Origin: Poecilobothrus nobilitatus
Taxonomy: Eukaryota > Arthropoda > Insecta > Diptera > Dolichopodidae
Reading direction: 5' to 3'
Assembly (NCBI GenBank): GCA_947095535.1
Contig: OX352772.1
Location: forward strand, 319,062,018-319,126,017
DNA: 64,000 nucleotides
Position numbers and translations under genes: made by a program. The notes beneath the pieces are model-generated. The model did no database searches. It had not been told where the DNA came from and was given only the letters and a program-made list of their open reading frames with translations. Numbering within the stretch: position 1 is the first letter of the stretch; every line of letters begins with the position of its first letter. This document shows, piece after piece, positions 45,055 to 56,595 of this stretch.

Positions 45055-46630
45055 GTTGTCTGCGGTAGAAGTATATAAGTATTAGATATAGAAATTAAAA
45101 TAATATAATATTGCGTTCAGTATTTTAATAAAATAATAATTATATACAGTCGTTCAAATGCTCTTCAACAGATTTTCAACATTTTCTTTTTTTTTAATTC
45201 TGCAAAGGATTTTTATTATATAGCTCATAGTAAAAACTCTTTACAAATTAAAATTTTTTTACCTTTCAACTGCACATTTTTTCTGCTACAAGTTTATTCA
45301 TTTTCATTGCTTCCATTTTACTGATGATCGATTTAAATATAGTTTTTACAAAATTTTATAAAATATAAGTTTTTTTGAATATCGTTTAATGTTAGACGGC
45401 AGTACTGATATCAGATAAATATAAAAGATTTTTAAGTTGTATGTTGTTAAAAGTCTTTATAAGCAGACCTCTTTTCAATAATTCCATATAGGACAATTTT
45501 TTGAATTGCGGAGGTTAAAATGCAAATATAAATTTCATTAAACAAAACCTTTTACATTATTTAATAAATTTAAGTACATATATTTTTTATTTTAAATGCA
45601 TTTTTTATTAAAAAAATATTTAAAAATCATTTGCGATTTTTACAAACGGAGATCACATTAAGAAAAGGCAAGGATTTTAAATCTCAAGGCATCAAAAAGC
45701 CAAAAAAAAAAGAAAAAAAAATAAAATATTTTAACGCGTAAAATTTTTTTTATTTTGACGTGCTGTAATTTTTTTTTTTTTTTTTACCAAATGTATTTTT
45801 TTATTTTTTATTTTTCTCATATCACTTATGAAAGTGAATTTTTCTTTTTTTTTTTTTAATAAAAATCTCATATGAAATATGTGTCTATATATCATAAATA
45901 TATCTGCATATAAATATATGTATAAAAAAATTCTTTTCCCTTATTTTTGAATAGACATGATTTTGACTGAACGCCATTTGGGGAATATAATATTTTTAGT
46001 CGAAAAAACAAAAAAAAAAAGAAAAAGTAGAAAAAAAGAAAAAAATTTTATAAATGGTAAAAAGAATCCACAACAACTCTACATCTAGCTATGATTTTCA
46101 AAGTAAAAGAACTCAGAACAATTCTACATCTCTATCTTACGATTTTTTGAAGCAAAAAATAAAAAAAAAAAATATATAAGAAAATATTTCCTAAAACCTA
46201 TCACTTATAAATACACTAAAAAATATAATAAGGAATTTTAATTTAAAATATATTATGTGACATACATACACATACATACATATATAATATTTTAAAACAT
46301 TTCATTGTATAGATTTTTTATCACATAAATATAAATATATATATATATATATCTATATAATATTATATAAAAATATGTGTTATATATATATATTTTATAC
46401 AAGTTATACTGTCAAGTGATGACAGATTATTTCATAATATATAAAAAGTAACAAGGTGAACCAAAGATATATTATAACAAACATTTTATAAATAAAATTT
46501 ATTTTTAAAGTCAAACAGTTTCGGACAAAATTTATAAAAGCCATAAACCAAAATTTTTTCACCGATTTACATGATATGCGCTTTTATTTTAATTTGGTAT
46601 TACATATAGTGTTGATATTTTATAGAAAAA
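45055..46630. other. Gene-free low-complexity stretch
   Basis: No supported gene. Dense homopolymer tracts at 45700-46200 and TATA runs at 46270-46400. Confidence 0.5.
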
Positions 46631-46636
46631 AAAAAG

Positions 46637-47000
46637 AAAGAAGAGTGCGTCTTGTTCGAACCAGATGTTGTCAAGATCAACTTCTTCCAATTTCGGCTAT
46701 AAAATGTTGGTTATCATCGATCTATACCGCTCTCCATTGACAGTAACGGTGTTACCATTTTCATTTCGAAAGAAGTATGGACCGATGATTCCACCATGCC
46801 AAGAACCACACCAAACTGTTAATTTAGGTGAATGTAATGGTTGTTCATTCATAATTTGTGTACTTCGCACCAGAATCGACAATTTTGTTTAATTACCGTT
46901 TATTTACCGCACGAAAAGTTGCAATTGGAGAACGATTATTTTGATAATTCTTTCCATGATGAAATTGTAAACATTACTGAATAGAATAAAAAAAAAATGA
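46637..47000 (-). pseudogene. rosa-like transposase fragment, internally deleted
   Basis: Read on the reverse strand, NYQNNRSPIATFRAV (near 46950-46905) resembles the N-terminal start of a rosa/mariner-type transposase. It jumps directly to a degraded KQNCRF segment and then MNEQPLHSPKLTVWCGSWHG and GIIGPYFFRNENGNTVTVNG, followed after a stop by LEEVDLDNIWFEQD, which holds the second catalytic Asp. The frame then runs into a poly(T)/(A) tract and is lost. The segment between the helix-turn-helix and the first catalytic Asp is deleted, as is everything after the second Asp. It is a different subfamily from the copy at 17277-18084, judged by sequence differences. No terminal inverted repeats found. 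Confidence 0.75.
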
Positions 47001-47570
47001 CAGATCATGACAGACTACAAATGGCCGAAACGTCATTAGAAATCATATCACTCAAAGTGGAAAACCCTTTAAAAAAATGAAGCTGTACGATAGCCACTCA
47101 AACTCATAGATCGAACTTTTTAAATTTCAATAGCGAAATTAGCATTTACATAGAACTGAAATTATAAAAATTTCTGAAACCTCAAAATTAAATATTCTCA
47201 GTTATAAATCGACACAGAATTCAACCCTGGGTATTGAATTTAGAATATTCAACGAAAAAAGTCGGAATCAAAAATATTGTATAGTAGAAGTTTTGTTTGT
47301 TCAAGAGCCTATTAATATTGATAAACTAGTTTTTTTACTATAAATAAATTATAAATAAAATGTAATTTAAACTTCATTGTAACGACTTACATATTTGTAA
47401 TAAAAAACATATAACAGGAAAATATGATTATTAAAAATTTAATTAATATATTATTATTCATTTCACTGACTTTTAGGCTTCTTTTTAATATAATGGAATA
47501 GTCAAAACATAGTATTTCATGAATAGTTTAAGCGAATGTTTAAATTTCGTTCCCATAGTGCAATGGTGCA
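47001..47570. other. AT-rich stretch
   Basis: Moderately complex around 47010-47110, possibly remaining transposon sequence; nothing supported. Confidence 0.35.
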
Positions 47571-47574
47571 AGGT

Positions 47575-47888
47575 ATCTTTTAATACTTTAATATTGTTCA
47601 TTAATGTGTCATTAACTTTGTCCGCAATCTCAAAATTAACTAGTCCTTCCACAATTATGATTCCTATACCTATACTTTAAACCAGGAGTGCAGAAAGAAT
47701 ACACCCCTGACTAATACCTATCTGCATTTTTATATACCATTCGAAATGTCATCTTTTGTTTATTGAGTTTGCTGTCAGTATAAATTTTTATGCACTTTTT
47801 TAGTTTAAAGTACTCGTTTTTGTTAAGATGTCTATAAGTTTATTGTATTGAATTTTATCAAAAGCCTTCTTTAACTAATATAAAATCA
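47575..47888 (-). pseudogene. Non-LTR retrotransposon reverse transcriptase fragment, copy 1
   Basis: One reverse-strand frame reads KKAFDKIQYNKLIDILTK, then, after scattered stops, GISQGCILSALL and VNFEIADKVND. The first block matches the conserved KAFD region of LINE reverse transcriptases (the Asp is one of the catalytic metal ligands). The second matches the RQGC-LSPLLF motif. Such enzymes copy LINE RNA, and often SINE RNA, into the genome. Multiple stops and frame breaks show a long-dead copy. The type looks like the endonuclease-reverse transcriptase elements common in insects, but I cannot settle the clade by eye. Confidence 0.65.
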
Positions 47889-50800
47889 AACGAAATACAA
47901 TATTATAAATTACTTTTTTAATTTTCTTCCAGCAATTAACCTTGCCTATGGCTTATTTATTTATAATTCCTCTCTGCCATTCAGTAGCTTTAATCTTACG
48001 TGACTGTAAGATGATCACTGTACAGAATTTCCAAATTATTTGTATTTAAGAAAAAAAAAAAGTTTTATAAAATATTTATACTTAAGAAATATTTGAAAAT
48101 ATAGAAAGAATTCAAATATTTTTATAACCAACACTGTATTATTTTCAGTACAATAACAATTGTATATTTATTTATAATCTTTAAACCTTCTTATATTGGT
48201 TTGAGTGATAATTTTTAAATTTTTTAGTCAATGCAATAAAGTGTTATGTTTCGTATTATATGAATTTACTTTCTTTTTTCTTTATCCATTAAAAGAAAAT
48301 ATCCTGCTTATCACCATGGTAAAATATTTTTTTTTATTTGCTTTTGTACTTGTTATCACCTGCCTACGTCTTTTTATGACGGGAAAATAATTTTTTTTAT
48401 TTTGATTTTTTTCTTTTTCATTCAAATATTTAATTTTATTTTTTTTTGTATTTAAGATTTTATAAAAAGTGAAATTGATTGTAGTTGTATTGTAATGTTC
48501 TCATGCGGATGAAAAGAAAGAATGATAGATATGTGTAAAATTGTATATGAAAGTAATACTTAACGTCTTTTAAAAATAAAATCACCTGATGGCTTTTGTG
48601 TCAAAGGATGTCACCATAAAAGGTTAATTTGTTTTTTATTATTGTATATTGTATGTAATTTGCATTCATTTTATTTCTGAATAAACTTTATGTATGACTT
48701 TGTATTATTGTAAATTTTTTTTTATTTTTTGGGTTTTGATGAGATAATTGGGGCAATTCATTTTGATGAAAATCCCTTCATCGATGAAAAATTCATTTAG
48801 ATGAAGAATATAACAGCAAAAAGATTAATAATATAAAAAATTTTCCAAATTAGGTATTTGAAATACATTACAGTTATATTTTATTTATATCATGTGACAT
48901 ATTGTCAATTATTTTGTCAATCTTGGTTAATTTACGTGTAAAAACTGTGGTCATTGTGTATTTTTATGAAACTAATATAATTTGTTATTTATTATAGAGT
49001 AGGTATATGGTTTATAGAGTGGTATCATAAAGATTGCAAAATAATAAAATATTAGCATTTACTACTAACATATAATTTCCTAAGAAAAGATTTTTAAAAG
49101 TAGAAATAAAAATCATTTTTTATACTTTTCGTTAACGCGCTAAGTTCAATGCTGCCCTATCTAAACTAGGGGTAACTTTTGAACAATAAACTGATATAGA
49201 TTTATTCATAACATTCCCTTAAAAAGTTTCACATTCAATTTTATAAGAAATTTTTATAAATTGCATTATTAAACATTTTGTTAATATTGTTCTGTTATTG
49301 ATAATATTTATAATACATCAAAACTTTTCTTAAACTTGATATCATTTTAAGCTTAATTAAATTTTTTACCATTTATTTTTTTTTTTAAAAAGAATAACGG
49401 AAGAATAATTACCAATTTTAAAAGAATACAATCAAAAAACATAACTAATTTCAAATTAATACCATTATTGACAATTCCAATTACGTAATTTTATTATACA
49501 TTTTATTTTTTTCATATATATTACTTGCATTTAATCTATTATTTTTATAATTATTATATTTTTTTTTTTTTTTTTCAAAAATCTTATCAACAACAGCTCA
49601 ATCCAATCAGTCCCACTAATTTGTACTTTAGAATAATAAATGTAAAAAATTATACCTACCTACACTTTATTATACAGAACAACAACAACAACATTGAAAA
49701 CAAAACAGTAACAGAGTAAAAATAAAAAAAAATAAAAAATTTCTTTTCCCATTTCTTTTAATTTATTTAATGGTTTCTATTAAATCTTATTCGCGATGAA
49801 TTTGTAGAATAGACCACCGTAGATTACAATAATTTTAAGTGGAAATGCTTTCATATGAAAAAAAAAAAAAGAAAAAAACAAATAAATAAATAAATAAAAT
49901 GAAAAATTTAAGAAAAGAAAATAAAAAGGCAAGAAAAACCACAAAAAAAAAAAAAGAAAAAAGAATTTAATATTTACAAAATTGTACATACAAATCCTTT
50001 AGGATAATTTGTATTTTTTGTTTCTTTTTTTTTTTGTTTTTCTGTAACTGTTTTTTATTCTGGTACCCTACAATAAATTTAATAATAAATATAGGGATAA
50101 ATTTTGTGTTTTTTCTTTTTGTTTTTATTTAACACTTTAAGTCATTTATACAGCCTTGAAAAGATTTTAAATTTTTTTTTTTTTTTTTGTTAATGTTTCC
50201 TTTATAATAAAATTGATGATGTTGTTGTTGTTGTTGTTGTTGTTGTTATGTATTTTTGATTTTTTTGTTGTTATTATGGTAAATTGTATTACATTTGTAT
50301 TATTATTATTATTTATTAATTTTAATAAATTGCTTTTTTGAAGAAAAAAATTTTTTTTTTTGTGATTAAATATTATATAATTTATGCAAATATATGCAGT
50401 TATTTGATAATTTATTATTGTTAGTTTAAAATATAAAAAAAAAAAAGAATTTTCTTTTTGATGAACATAAAAAACTTTTTTTTTTTTGATATATACTTAA
50501 TGAAGAATGATATCCGACATTATAATTAAAATTTTAAAGTCAAATCTTTAATATCTAAAAATTAAAAGTTTAAAATATTTTAAAAAAAAATTTTCATTGT
50601 AGTTTTTCTGTTTATAACATGTTGTTATCCGTATGAAAAATTTGCGTAACTTTTTCCATGTAGAAAGTATAATTTGCTTTTCCTTTAAATAATAAATATT
50701 AATAGACAGTTCTTTATGAAATACACTGTATGTGTTAGATGGTATTGTTTTCAAAAATTATATTGTTTTTATTTTTTGTAAATTTTTGCATTCCATTAAA

Positions 50801-51390
50801 TAATAAAAATATTCTTTTATGGAAAAACAACTCTATATAAAGTATTGTTTTTTAAAAAAAAAAATTTCTTTTTGTATTACTGTTTAAATTTAGCAGACGG
50901 GAAACATTTTTATATTATAAATAGAGTAAAAAAATTTTTCTTAAGAAATAACTATTTTAAACAAATGTTTGCTATTTTTTATAATAATTGTTTTTTCTTT
51001 TCCAGTTTATATATATATATTATGTATATATATATAATATGGATTTAAATCATAAATTTTAATTATTTAAATAAATTTAGGTTTTAAAAGAAAGAAAAAT
51101 GACATAGGACATGAATATTTTTGTTATTAAAAGAATATTTAATTGTAACATCTTATAAGAAAATTTATTTTAATAATTCTATAAGGAAAAGAAAATTTTA
51201 TTACATTTAAATTTTGAGTCAATGTCATAATATCGAAAGAAAGGGAGAAACTTCGTTTGTTTACAGAACAAACGTTAAACCTAACGTAAGTAAAAATCAA
51301 AAATCATACAATAATATATAGTATATTGGGAGAAGCTTTGTCTTCTTGTGCTTTTTTTTGGACTGAAGCTTATTTCTGAAGCTCTCTTTG
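47889..51390. other. Gene-free low-complexity stretch
   Basis: No supported gene. Includes (AAAT)n-like sequence near 49880-49898, an (ACA)n run near 49680-49693 and (GTT)n at 50221-50247, with heavy poly(T)/poly(A) at 49550-50480. A short hairpin CGTTTGTT/AACAAACG lies at about 51254-51274. Confidence 0.5.
50220..50248. repeat. (GTT)n microsatellite
   Basis: About nine GTT units in a row. Confidence 0.9.
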
Positions 51391-51399
51391 TCTGGTGTT

Positions 51400-52300
51400 T
51401 CGTGCTTTAGTTCTCTCAGTCTTTGGAGACCTGTCCATTGCCAAATATTTTACAACCACGATATTTACTTTTTGTTAAGACACGTTCTGCCTCTTTCAGT
51501 TTTGCCTTGTAAAAAAAGTTATGTAAGATCAATTTTTTTTCTGCTCTTGATTGTTCATTTCAAATAATTCAAATTTATTGATGATCGTAATTTTCAAGAT
51601 TTCATCCTTCCATTCCATAATGAGGCATCCACTATACAAATAGCATTTAACAAACTGGATTTTTGTTTCGATTTCCGGTATAACGGTTTTCTATTACTTT
51701 TTTACATTTTATAAAGTTTCTACAAGTATATTCAATTCAGCATTTTATTTTTGTACCTATCTGAGTTCTAATTTTCTTTTAGTCTTAAAATCTTATAAAT
51801 ATTTAAAATTTGAGACTCGTTCGACTGTGTTATTTTTAATGGTTAAATTTATTTTGTTACGTGTTTTTAGTGGTATTAATATTTAAGTCGAAAAGTTTGA
51901 TTTACGGGTATTAATATTTAAGTCGAAAAGGCGATCGTTTACTGAGTTTATAAGTTGTTCAAGTTTAATTATATTATCGGCAAATAATGCTAAATCATCT
52001 TCTTATCACATGTTATTATAATATTAACTCCGTTTATCTTTATTTTAATGTTTATGCTATTCACGATTTCCTCAACTATACACAGGAATACAAATTAAAA
52101 AGTAATGATACGAATATGTAATCTTGTCGAATTTTTTTTATAATGTTTTAATAACTGCTGGAAAAGAGAAGAGGAATATTCTGCCTTAAAAAAAACTGGT
52201 ATGTTAATACCGTTATTTTCATGATTAAAGTATTTTAACTGTTAGTTTGTTAATATTGACTTTATAAGCTCTTATAATTTCGGATTAGAGGGCTCTGTAG
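51400..52300 (-). pseudogene. Non-LTR retrotransposon reverse transcriptase fragment, copy 2
   Basis: Reverse-strand remnants in family order. YKSLYKVNINKLTVKI is at about 52280-52230. RQDYIFVSLLFNLYS (the RQGC-LSPLLFNLYSE motif, Gly-Cys lost) is near 52135-52095. VEEIVNSINIKIKINGVNII is followed by DDLALFADNIIKLEQLINSV, the downstream side of the YADD catalytic site; the exact site is disrupted by a frame change. Then come NNTVERVSNFKYL and FVKCYLYSGCLIMEWKDEIL with INKFELFEM near 51545, the usual C-terminal blocks. There are many stops and shifts, and an internal tandem duplication (GGTATTAATATTTAAGTCGA at 51872 and 51907) breaks it further. It overlaps in part with copy 1 in family position, so these are two separate insertions. 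Confidence 0.8.
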
Positions 52301-52974
52301 TAACACCTGATAATGTCTGATAATTTAGAACGGTGCCATGATTTATAGAAAAAAAAGTAAGTTAGGCTCCATTACTTCTAAAGCAATGAAACCGCTCCCC
52401 TTCCATACAATTTTTTGTTTATCACAATATGTTCGATCATTCATCTAAAAGAAGACTATCAAGAGTCATACAAGGACACCATGTATATTCGTATAACAGC
52501 AGTTACATTTATTCTTGATTTAAAATATCAAATTATTTTAATGATTAAAATTTAGCATTTATGATCAAAGTCGGTCATTTTTTTTATTTTAAATTTCTCT
52601 AATTACATTTAAATAGAAAAAAGTAATTTTCCTTGTAATGTATCATTAAAAATTTACAGAGTCTGATTTTAGACTGTGTACGTTTTTAATGCTACATAAT
52701 GTCTAACATAATTGTCCCTTATGTATATATAAACAAAAAAAAAGTTTTTAAATCATTTATTTTTATATAGACAAAGTTTTGCATTTTATAAATATGGCCT
52801 TGTAAAAAAAAAAAAAAGTTTAAATAGGTCATATTAAAATGCCGCCATTTCTAAAATTAATTTAGATATGAAATATTAAATAATAACATAAATACAGTTA
52901 ATTAATTATTTTATTTTTGACCATACATTAAAATTATTTTCTCAGTTAATATTAATGTTATATTATCCATAATA
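52301..52974. other. Gene-free AT-rich stretch
   Basis: May include further upstream retrotransposon sequence near 52300-52470, not recognisable by eye. Confidence 0.4.
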
Positions 52975-53254
52975 TACAGGGTGTCACAGACCATGCGTAT
53001 TAGCTTTTTAAGAAAGAAAACAGTCGTTATTTTAAAATATGAAATAAATTTTATTAACTAAATCGGGAGTGCTCTATCGATTGGAGAAATTTTAAACTTC
53101 CGGAAAGAACCGCAAATAGGTCTTGTAGACCGCACTGCAGCCGGAATTTTCATGAAATTGAAACGCTTATTTTTCGAAGCAAATCGGATTCCAAGTCAAA
53201 AAATAAGAAACTGTTGCTTATAAAACTGATACGCATGGTTTGGACTGCCCTAAA
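52975..53254. mobile_element. MITE with CAGGGTGTC ends (about 280 bp)
   Basis: ACAGGGTGTCACAGACCATG plus CGTATTAGCTTTTTA at 52976 is matched in inverse by AGGGCAGTCCAAACCATGCG plus TATCAGTTTTA read inward from 53252. The ends are about 35 bp long and about 75-80% identical. TA flanks both sides. The interior is non-coding and comparatively GC-rich (GTAGACCGCACTGCAGCCGG). Probably mariner-superfamily derived, on the basis of TA and the CAGGGTG end; the partner family is unknown. Confidence 0.7.
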
Positions 53255-54958
53255 TAGGTAATATGTTAAATATCTTTTATGTTATATATTTTTTAAATTA
53301 AAATTCTAAAAAATATTAATACAATTTTTTTAAAAAATTATGTTAAATAAGTTATACCTTATAACAAATTTGATTTTATGTGACAGGGGAATAAACTAAA
53401 AAAAAAAAGTCATAACAATTTTGATAAACTTAAGTATTTATACATACATATATAATACATGTTTAGTATTTATAGGTATATTGTATACATTACTACATTT
53501 TCAGACACTTCACATCTACCCTTGATAACTAACTCTTTTGTGCTTCAAGAAATTCATAAAATTCTAATAAAAAAAAAAAAAGCACAGAATTATAAAATCT
53601 TAAGATGATTTTATCCATCATAACAAAAGCTGTGCTCTCTCCAGAAGTAACTATATTTAGTGTTGTAGTTAACATTGTAATATTCATTGTAATATTTTAC
53701 AGGTTTGTGGTCTTAAAAAGTTTATGTCCTTTTAAATATTTTACTTATATATCTATATTTATTTATGTAAAATATACAAAATATCACATAAAAAAAAATA
53801 TATTATTATTATATTATGCAAATTGTATACAATTTATTTATATACTGTATCTTTTTGTCTGTATCAGAGATTGGAATTGAACCGTTTTTATTTTATTATG
53901 CATTATTGTTCTGCATTTTTCTATATATGTGTATAAGAATCCTATTTATATTTTATGTTATCTTATTTTAAATAAACCTTAAGTATACGTGAAATATGTT
54001 TATTACCATATCTACAACAATATTAGTTTTTAATAACTATTGTTATGAGTTTAGATCTTAAATACGAAAAAAAAAAGTTCTTATGGTTTTAGAGAAACTA
54101 ACCAATATTATAATTAAGATCATAAAATAATAAAATTGTATAAAAAAAAAGTTTTTGAACAAAACACTTTAAATAAAAAAAAAAGAAAACTTATAGAAAA
54201 TTTTATTTTATGAATTGCAATTTTGTATTATATCATGTTATGATATTTTCTTGTACACTGACATATGCATTTTCTGTTTTTTTTTCAATGTAGAATATAA
54301 AGGATCTCTCTAATGATTATTGGAATAAATGATTCACCTGATATACTCGTATTTAAATAATTCATATCATAAAATAATTATAAATTGATAGTCATAAATT
54401 CAATTTTTTTTATGTTAATTTTATCAACTCACAGATATTTTTATTCATTTTTAATATATAGAGGTTTGTAAGTTGCAAAAAGATTTGTTGTAAGTTTCGT
54501 ATTTAAAATTCAGTTCTATAGCTTTTTAGAACTTTAACTTTCAAAGCGCAACTTTTTCTTACGTTTATAAGATATTTTTTAATGTACATTCGACAGACAA
54601 TACATTAATTTTCTCTATTTAGAAAATTTTTTGTGCAAAATATTAAGAAAATTGCTTTTAGAGGGTGGGACATAATATGTGTCCCATGGCTTAAGTAATG
54701 GGACATATTAGTGCCATTAGTCTTTGCAATTAAAAACTTGATTTCAAAAAACTTTTAAATTCTTTATTTATTATACAATTTATGCGAAATGAAATATTAC
54801 ACTCCTGGCAAATACACATAATATATAGTATTATGGTAGATGAAAACTCTTCTTGGTAGATGAAAACTAATATTCCCATATAGAATTAATATTTCCCAAG
54901 AAGAATCAAAGAATTAGAATTAAAGAAGAACGTCAAAACTTCTAATAAATTTTTGGTA
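53255..54958. other. Gene-free AT-rich stretch
   Basis: No supported gene. GGGACATA occurs several times around 54667-54708, including the imperfect palindrome TGGGACATAATATGTGTCCC, origin unknown. Confidence 0.45.
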
Positions 54959-55430
54959 TTAACCCTCGAAAACTATAATGTTAGTCGATTCGACCCAGGC
55001 ATAAAAAAATCTTTGCTCTACCTATCTGATTCTCAAATGGATCGTTCTAATTTTTTTTGGAACTTCACTTCACATTTGTACCTTTTATAATATAACAATA
55101 TGTATGTATTTATTAGGTAAGTGTTTTCAATTTATAAAGATCCATGTTAGTTTAAATGATTATTTTCTAGTGCTAAATAAAACTGAAATCCAAGTATGTA
55201 CTATAGTGGGAAATTCCTGTTTTTGTTATTTCTAATTGTTTTGATTTTAATAAAATGTTGAATTTATAAGAGTATGTTTAATAACTTATGTTTTTCCTTT
55301 TTGTGTCCTAAATAATGCCTTATTAAAATTTTAGATAACAAAATAAATTTACTCTATCAAACAAGGATATTTTTGACTGTCAGTCGATTCCACTAATATT
55401 TAGTATTAACGTCTGAAAAATAAGATTTAA
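54959..55430 (+). mobile_element. TTAA-associated MITE family K, copy 2
   Basis: Starts TTAACCCTCGAAAACTATAA then TGTTAGTCGATTCGACCCAG. It shares the block order listed for 37217-37716: CGTTCTAATTTTTTTT, AGGTAAGTGTTTTC, AAGATCCATGTTAGT, AAACTGAAATCCAAGT, TCTATCAAACAAGGAT, GTCAGTCGATTC and GTCTGAAAAATAAGATT. The extreme right end seems lost or altered after AAGATTTAAAA. Non-coding. Confidence 0.65.
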
Positions 55431-55502
55431 AACCAGCCAAACCCAAAGGGAAAGGCTGCATCTATTCCCATGTACATTGTATGTGTATATGGGAGGGAAT
55501 AT

Positions 55503-55532
55503 ATAAAATAAATAAATAAATAAATAAATAAA
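55503..55532. repeat. (AAAT)n microsatellite
   Basis: About seven AAAT units. Confidence 0.9.
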
Positions 55533-55630
55533 ATTTAGTATTCTAGATTTAACTTAGTTTTCAAGTTATAAATAATTCATTTATATTTTTGATATTCATA
55601 TGAAAAGGTCCGAATAATTTATTTAACTTA

Positions 55631-56289
55631 CAGGCCTGGGCAAACTACGGCCCCCGGGCCGCTTATCCGTTTCTTCTTCTTATGCGGCCCGCATTAAGTG
55701 TTATGAATATTTGTATAAGTAATACAAATTACATTTGCACATATTAAATTCACTACATTGTACATGTACAGTTGTACATATTTACATAATTTCTAATAAA
55801 CCAACGCTCAAACGAATGAAAAAAAATTTATTCTTTTCTGTTATGATAAAAAAAAAAAATCACATAAATTTTTTTTTCCGTGTTAACTTTTGTTTGTTTG
55901 AGTTACATAATCACATATTAAAAACTAATAATGATAAGAATCATATTTTGATTGAATTACTTTAATTCTTGTGATAAATATTTTGTTTTTTTGTTTCGTG
56001 TTTTTTTTTTTAAATAAACAATAAAATTTTTCTAAGACAAATCAAATTATTGATTAACCAAAATGAAGTGTATGAAGTAATAAGTACATATACAGATATA
56101 CATACATATGTATGTATATTTCCACAATTTGTGCCTTTTATAGTTCTCTCGATCAAACTAAATATGCAAATCTTCGAGATATAGCTAGTAAAATGTTTGT
56201 CATTTTTCCTTCTACTAATATTTGTGAACAAATATTTTCAATCATGAACATAAATAAAAGTGCACTTCTAACATCTCTAATGCTGTCCA
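55631..56289 (+). mobile_element. hAT element remnant, 5' end and internally deleted body
   Basis: CAGGCCTGGGCAAACTACGG then CCCCCGGGCC at 55631 is a typical left end for one group of hAT transposons, and is followed by a second GCGGCCCGC at 55684. The body is AT-rich with most of the transposase missing, and a C-terminal transposase fragment follows. The right end was not found; a MITE interrupts the copy at 56290. Confidence 0.7.
56130..56283 (+). pseudogene. hAT transposase C-terminal (dimerisation) fragment
   Basis: The open frame reads DQTKYANLRDIASKMFVIFP then STNICEQIFSIMNINKSALL and TSL before being cut by an inserted MITE. It matches the hAT C-terminal dimerisation region as I know it from ZBED/GTF2IRD2-type hAT proteins (the pattern S-T-CEQ-FS-MN-NKS). 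The catalytic core and the N-terminal BED zinc finger are absent. The frame continues into the MITE, so the remaining predicted peptide downstream is not transposase. Confidence 0.8.
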
Positions 56290-56595
56290 TACACGGCGGA
56301 CTAGGTTGTAAACTTGGTACGCGGACAGGTTTTAGAACCATACCACACACTTATCCAACCTATCATCCAACCATTGCAATTATGTACTTTATAATTTTAT
56401 TATTTTCTCAAATCAAAAAATCTCAATGTTAAAATGACATTTAAGTTGTACAACTTGCCCGTACACACATAATCAACATTTTTTTGATTTTTATCCAACC
56501 AACTTTCCAACCAGTAAAATGGTTTTACAACTTGCCCATACACAATACAACTTATCAAGTCCGCAGACCTGTTCTAAAACCTGGTTCGCCGTGTA
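56290..56595. mobile_element. MITE with TACACGGCG ends (about 306 bp)
   Basis: TACACGGCGGACTAGGTTGT then AAACTTGG-TACGCGGACAGG at 56290 is matched in inverse by TACACGGCGAACCAGGTTTT then AGAACAGGTCTGCGGACTTG read from 56595. Inner blocks CCAACC and ACAACTTGCCC-TACACA also repeat (56449-56467 and 56528-56545). TA flanks both ends. Non-coding, and inserted into the hAT transposase fragment, so younger than it. Confidence 0.8.

Noticed and set aside
53605..53880. 91-codon open frame with a hydrophobic N-terminus
   Set aside because: Valine/isoleucine-rich start followed by AT-rich low-complexity sequence; no conserved motif, and it lies in a gene-free stretch.
54660..54715. Palindrome TGGGACATAATATGTGTCCC as a possible binding site
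   Set aside because: Short and imperfect, with several partial repeats; nothing nearby to regulate and no known motif match.
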